Shown here in pieces: positions 14,334 through 15,076 of a DNA stretch of 15,076 nt. The notes beneath the pieces were generated by a model, which ran no database searches, was not told the DNA's origin, and worked only from the letters and a program-made list of their open reading frames with translations. The stretch is from contig CAZQKL010000015.1 in assembly GCA_964593895.1 (NCBI GenBank), forward strand, positions 11,705 through 26,780, in the 5' to 3' direction. Position 1 is the stretch's first letter, and the number at the start of each line of letters is the position of its first letter. The stretch comes from CAZQKL01 sp964593895 [NCBI: uncultured bacterium] (GTDB lineage Bacteria > DYJV01). Made by a program: the position numbers and the translations under genes.

Positions 14334-15076
14334 TTTTGTGGAAAAAATTTTTCTTTAAGTTTAAATCCTTTTACAAGTTTATTTAATTTTAGAATAAGAT
14401 TATTCATCTCTTTTGTCTGTTCAAAAGAATTTTCCGCTATTTTTATTGTTTTTTCACATAAGCTTTGAATTTCATTCATGGCTTTATTTATTAAATTTGA
14501 CGCATCTGCCTGTTCCTGTGTGCCTGTTTGAATATTTTTAACCTGATTTGCTATCTCTTGAATTGATAAGTTTATTGTTTTACCAGCAGCCTGTGAAAGT
14601 TTTGCAATCTGGACTGTTTCATTGGTTATATTGTATAATTCATCAGAAATTTTTGCTAAAATTTTTGAATTTTCTTTTAATGTTTCTATATTATTTTTAA
14701 TATTTGCTGTAGCGTCAATTATTTTTGAAAATTCATTTATCATGAAATTAGCATTATCTTTAAGATTATTTACTTTTTCATTTATATCTTTCGCTTCATC
14801 TACTACTTTATTTACAGATGTGGTTATTTGATGAATAACTTCCCTCTGTTCATTTGAAGCAATAGCTATCTGTTTTGAAAATTGTTTTGATTTTTCAGAT
14901 TTTTCAACAACTTCATCAAGTTGTTTACCCGCGGTATTTAACATATCCAATCCATTATTCATTTCAGTAATGCTTCTATTACTTTGATTTACAGCTTTTT
15001 TAACATTTGTTATCATTTGGTCTATTATATCTTTTATCTCTTTTGTTGCTCCTGAAGTTCTCTCAGCAAGTTTTCT
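14330..15076 (-). CDS. Methyl-accepting chemotaxis protein, C-terminal signalling part (5' end outside window)
   Basis: The frame is open from the window edge at 15076, so the visible 248 residues are the C-terminal part and the sensor, membrane and HAMP regions are missing; the ATG at 15016 is internal. The first visible residues, [18 protein letters not shown], are the hallmark stretch of the receptor signalling domain just after the hairpin tip that contacts CheA and CheW. The rest is heptad-like coiled coil with [13 protein letters not shown] (about 70-82) and a second similar block [17 protein letters not shown], both resembling methylation-helix sequence. The chain ends with [13 protein letters not shown] and has no NWETF-like CheR-docking pentapeptide. 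It converges on hemB, with the two stop codons sharing TTAA. Ligand and family class cannot be told from this part. Confidence 0.88.
   Translation of the reverse strand, partial: RKLAERTSGATKEIKDIIDQMITNVKKAVNQSNRSITEMNNGLDMLNTAGKQLDEVVEKSEKSKQFSKQIAIASNEQREVIHQITTSVNKVVDEAKDINEKVNNLKDNANFMINEFSKIIDATANIKNNIETLKENSKILAKISDELYNITNETVQIAKLSQAAGKTINLSIQEIANQVKNIQTGTQEQADASNLINKAMNEIQSLCEKTIKIAENSFEQTKEMNNLILKLNKLVKGFKLKEKFFPQN

Noticed and set aside
14341-14353. A-run followed by T-run after hemB as a terminator
   Set aside because: It is a short AT-only palindrome with no loop or G-C stem and lies inside the opposing chemotaxis gene.

Overview
The window is a compact, very AT-rich (visibly around 30% G+C) bacterial chromosome segment with almost no intergenic DNA; the three largest gaps are 117, 95 and 58 bases. 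The gene set suggests an anaerobic, probably thermophilic, Gram-negative-type bacterium: a ferredoxin-dependent 2-oxoglutarate oxidoreductase (KorDABC), a Tat-exported TRAP binding protein, archease, the MEP isoprenoid pathway, haem synthesis and chemotaxis. AT-rich lineages such as Deferribacterota or similar thermophilic phyla would fit, but I cannot fix the taxon from the sequence alone. No mobile element, CRISPR array, rRNA or tRNA is visible.

Layout. (1) 3-2435, plus strand: the 3' three-quarters of clpB, cut by the window edge, directly followed by an archease gene. A strong G+C hairpin with a T-rich tail lies inside the start of the archease gene. (2) 2412-6983, minus strand, read korD-korA-korB-korC-nadE: a tightly coupled operon for 2-oxoglutarate:ferredoxin oxidoreductase ending in glutamine-dependent NAD synthetase. 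Its last gene overlaps archease tail to tail by 24 bases. A good promoter and the upstream gene's terminator fill the 117-base gap before it. (3) 7101-10076, minus strand, read aminotransferase-tsaB-dctP: a class I/II aminotransferase, the tRNA t6A protein TsaB, and a TRAP binding protein of the 2-oxoacid/lactate type without its membrane subunits. (4) 10172-14333, plus strand: xseB-ispA-dxs-ferredoxin-hemB, each gene touching, overlapping or within 14 bases of the next. It diverges from group 3 across a 95-base promoter region. (5) 14330-15076, minus strand: the C-terminal signalling part of a methyl-accepting chemotaxis protein, cut by the window edge and overlapping hemB by a shared TTAA.

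How the genes fit together. KorDABC interconverts 2-oxoglutarate and succinyl-CoA with ferredoxin, either in an oxidative TCA branch or in reductive carbon fixation. The neighbouring TRAP binding protein carries the residues expected for binding 2-oxoacids, which hints at a shared 2-oxoacid theme. The dxs-ispA pair makes DXP and prenyl diphosphates; the downstream iron-sulfur steps of that pathway need an electron donor, and a small two-cluster ferredoxin gene sits translationally coupled to dxs. hemB begins tetrapyrrole synthesis.

I found no convincing entirely new system. The best leads are the terminator-like hairpin inside archease, the ferredoxin coupled to dxs, the orphan 2-oxoacid-type TRAP binding protein beside kor, and the two overlapping convergent gene ends that leave no room for terminators.
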